Source: Micromonospora orduensis (GTDB lineage: Bacteria; Actinomycetota; Actinomycetes; Mycobacteriales; Micromonosporaceae). Taken from it: a stretch of 57,829 nt of DNA. This document shows, in pieces, positions 56,631-57,829 of this stretch. The DNA is taken from positions 1 through 57,829 of the forward strand of contig NZ_VDFY01000176.1 of assembly GCF_006228125.1 (NCBI RefSeq), read 5' to 3'. Made by a program: the position numbers and the translations under genes. Position 1 is the stretch's first letter. Each line of letters begins with the position of its first letter. Below the pieces are notes generated by a model. The model saw only the letters and a list, made by a program, of their open reading frames with translations. It ran no database searches and was not told where the DNA came from.

Positions 56631-57811
56631 GCCCCGATGACCTGCTGGAACTTGCCCTCGTACTCCTTCTCCTGCTTTTCGTCCAGGGCCATGAAGACCT
56701 TGGACTTCGCCAGCAGCGCGTCGTCGGGGAAGATCAGCGGGTTGGCGGCCAGCTCCGGGTCGATCTTCTCCATCTCGGCCTGGGCGCCCTTGACCGGGCA
56801 GATGTAGTTGACGTACGCGGCGAGCTTCGCCGCGGCCACCGGCTCGTAGTAGTAGTTGATGAGCGCTTCGGCGTTGCCCTTGTGGGTGGCCTTGTTCGGG
56901 ACCATCATGTTGTCGCTGAACAGCATCACGCCCGAGTCCGGGGCGACGAACTGCACCTTCTCGTTCTCACTGGAGAGCTGGATGACGTCCCCGGACCAGC
57001 CGATGCACGCGGCGATGTCGCCCTTGGCCAGGTCGGGTGCGTAGTCGTTGCCGGTGAACTTGCGGATCTGCCCGGAGTCGACGGCCTTCTTGAGCTTGTT
57101 GAGCGCGTCGTCGTACTGGGCGGTGGTGAAGTTGGCGGGGTCGTGCCCGTTGGACTGGAGGAGCAGGCCCATCGTGTCGCGCATCTCGCTGAGCGCCGTC
57201 ACCTTGCCCTTGAGGTCGGGGCGGGTGAGCAGTTCGTCGACGGTGCGCAGCTCCTTGGTGACGCTGCCGTTGAACGCCAGGCCGGCGAGGCCGGACTGCC
57301 ACGGGATGGAGATCCGGTTCTCCTGGTCGAAGGAGCGGTTGAGCAGCGACGGGAGCAGGTTGGCCTGCACGTTCGGGATCTTCGCCGGGTCGAGCTTCTG
57401 GATCCAGCCGAGCCGGATCATCCGCGCGGCCATCCAGTCGGTCAGCACGACGATGTCCCGGTCGGTGCTCTGGCAGGCGGCCAGCTGGTTCTGCACCTTG
57501 CCGAAGAACTCGTTGTTGTCGTTGATGTCCTCGGTGTAGGTGACCTGGATGCCGGTCTTCGTGATGAACTCGTCCAGGCTCGGCCGCTTGGACTCGTCCT
57601 TCTCGTCGACGTCCATGTACTGCGGCCAGTTGGAGAAGGCGAGCTTCTTCTCGGTGCCGGACAGGTCTTCGCTGACGCAGCCGGCCTCGGTCTGCTGGGC
57701 GCCCTTTGTGCCGCAGCCGGCGAGGCTACCGCCCGCAGCGAGCAGGGCGGCCGATCCGAGAGTGCCGGTGAGCAGTCCACGCCGGGAGAGGGGCCGGAGG
57801 GGAGTACGCAT
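56627..57811 (-). CDS. potD: Spermidine/putrescine-binding lipoprotein, PotD-like
   Basis: 394 residues from ATG 57811 behind AGGAG. The signal region SRRGLLTGTLGSAALLAAGG ending in lipobox LAGC combines a twin-arginine-like start with lipidation. The mature protein is a family-1 periplasmic binding protein of the PotD type: KLAFSNWPQYMDVDE, GIQVTYTEDINDNNEFFGKV, DIVVLTDWMAARMIRLGW and GDIAACIGWSGDVIQLSSEN (ligand-binding Asp and Trp). It is first in the importer operon, and the 18 bases upstream to the window end contain only its ribosome-binding site. Confidence 0.95.
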   Translation of the reverse strand: MRTPLRPLSRRGLLTGTLGSAALLAAGGSLAGCGTKGAQQTEAGCVSEDLSGTEKKLAFSNWPQYMDVDEKDESKRPSLDEFITKTGIQVTYTEDINDNNEFFGKVQNQLAACQSTDRDIVVLTDWMAARMIRLGWIQKLDPAKIPNVQANLLPSLLNRSFDQENRISIPWQSGLAGLAFNGSVTKELRTVDELLTRPDLKGKVTALSEMRDTMGLLLQSNGHDPANFTTAQYDDALNKLKKAVDSGQIRKFTGNDYAPDLAKGDIAACIGWSGDVIQLSSENEKVQFVAPDSGVMLFSDNMMVPNKATHKGNAEALINYYYEPVAAAKLAAYVNYICPVKGAQAEMEKIDPELAANPLIFPDDALLAKSKVFMALDEKQEKEYEGKFQQVIGA

Positions 57812-57829
57812 GACGACTCCTAGGGGGTC

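Overview
The window is about 58 kb of very GC-rich chromosomal DNA from a filamentous actinomycete, most likely Micromonospora or a close relative in the Micromonosporaceae. This is inferred from base composition, frequent GTG starts, leaderless-looking starts, and a gene order matching the Mycobacterium tuberculosis Rv3235-Rv3257c neighbourhood. No rRNA, tRNA, CRISPR array, transposase or integrase gene was seen.

Layout. 1-6.3 kb: a partial lipoprotein, two hypothetical proteins, the ribosome-rescue pair ssrA (tmRNA) and smpB, the division ABC complex ftsEX, release factor 2 (prfB) and a PadR-type regulator, all on the minus strand. 6.4-11.2 kb: the proline catabolic enzyme pruA, a polytopic membrane protein, a small hypothetical protein, an excisionase-like HTH protein and an Rv3235-family protein. 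11.2-22.5 kb: secA, four GNAT acetyltransferase domains in two overlapping genes, the hibernation factor hpf, comF, and the envelope-stress operon mtrA-mtrB-lpqB. 22.7-26.1 kb: the ferrous/ferric iron uptake operon efeUOB behind a tandem DtxR/IdeR-like operator. 26.2-34.3 kb: a 49-codon membrane protein, ahcY, manA, a cation efflux protein, a sugar-phosphate isomerase-like SIS protein, a Trm112-like protein, manB/pmm and a sialin-like secreted membrane-anchored protein of unknown role.

34.5-41.5 kb is the accessory region. A 5'-truncated endonuclease V remnant abuts a minus-strand operon: YbaB-like protein, WXG100-like protein, a 1313-residue polymorphic toxin, a candidate immunity protein overlapping the toxin 3' end, and two further small coupled ORFs. 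The toxin carries a papain-fold glutamine deamidase-like domain and, by my motif reading, a RelA/SpoT-like nucleotide pyrophosphokinase domain near its C-terminus. A divergent gene encodes a YwqJ-like deaminase joined to a SUKH-3-like domain. This is the best candidate here for an undescribed system.

41.5-57.8 kb is mostly polyamine/amine and aldehyde metabolism: three aldehyde dehydrogenases, GABA transaminase, an agmatinase-family ureohydrolase, a saccharopine-dehydrogenase-family enzyme, an FAD amine oxidase and a complete spermidine/putrescine ABC importer (potABCD-like). These would import polyamines, oxidise them to aminoaldehydes, and pass them through GABA to succinate semialdehyde. 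Embedded within it are a probable acetaldehyde module (GAF regulator, aldehyde dehydrogenase, DUF779) and a duplicated RlpA-like secreted protein.

All functional calls come from reading translated sequence and gene context; no database search was run. Starts were chosen by Shine-Dalgarno sites, family length and overlap with upstream genes.
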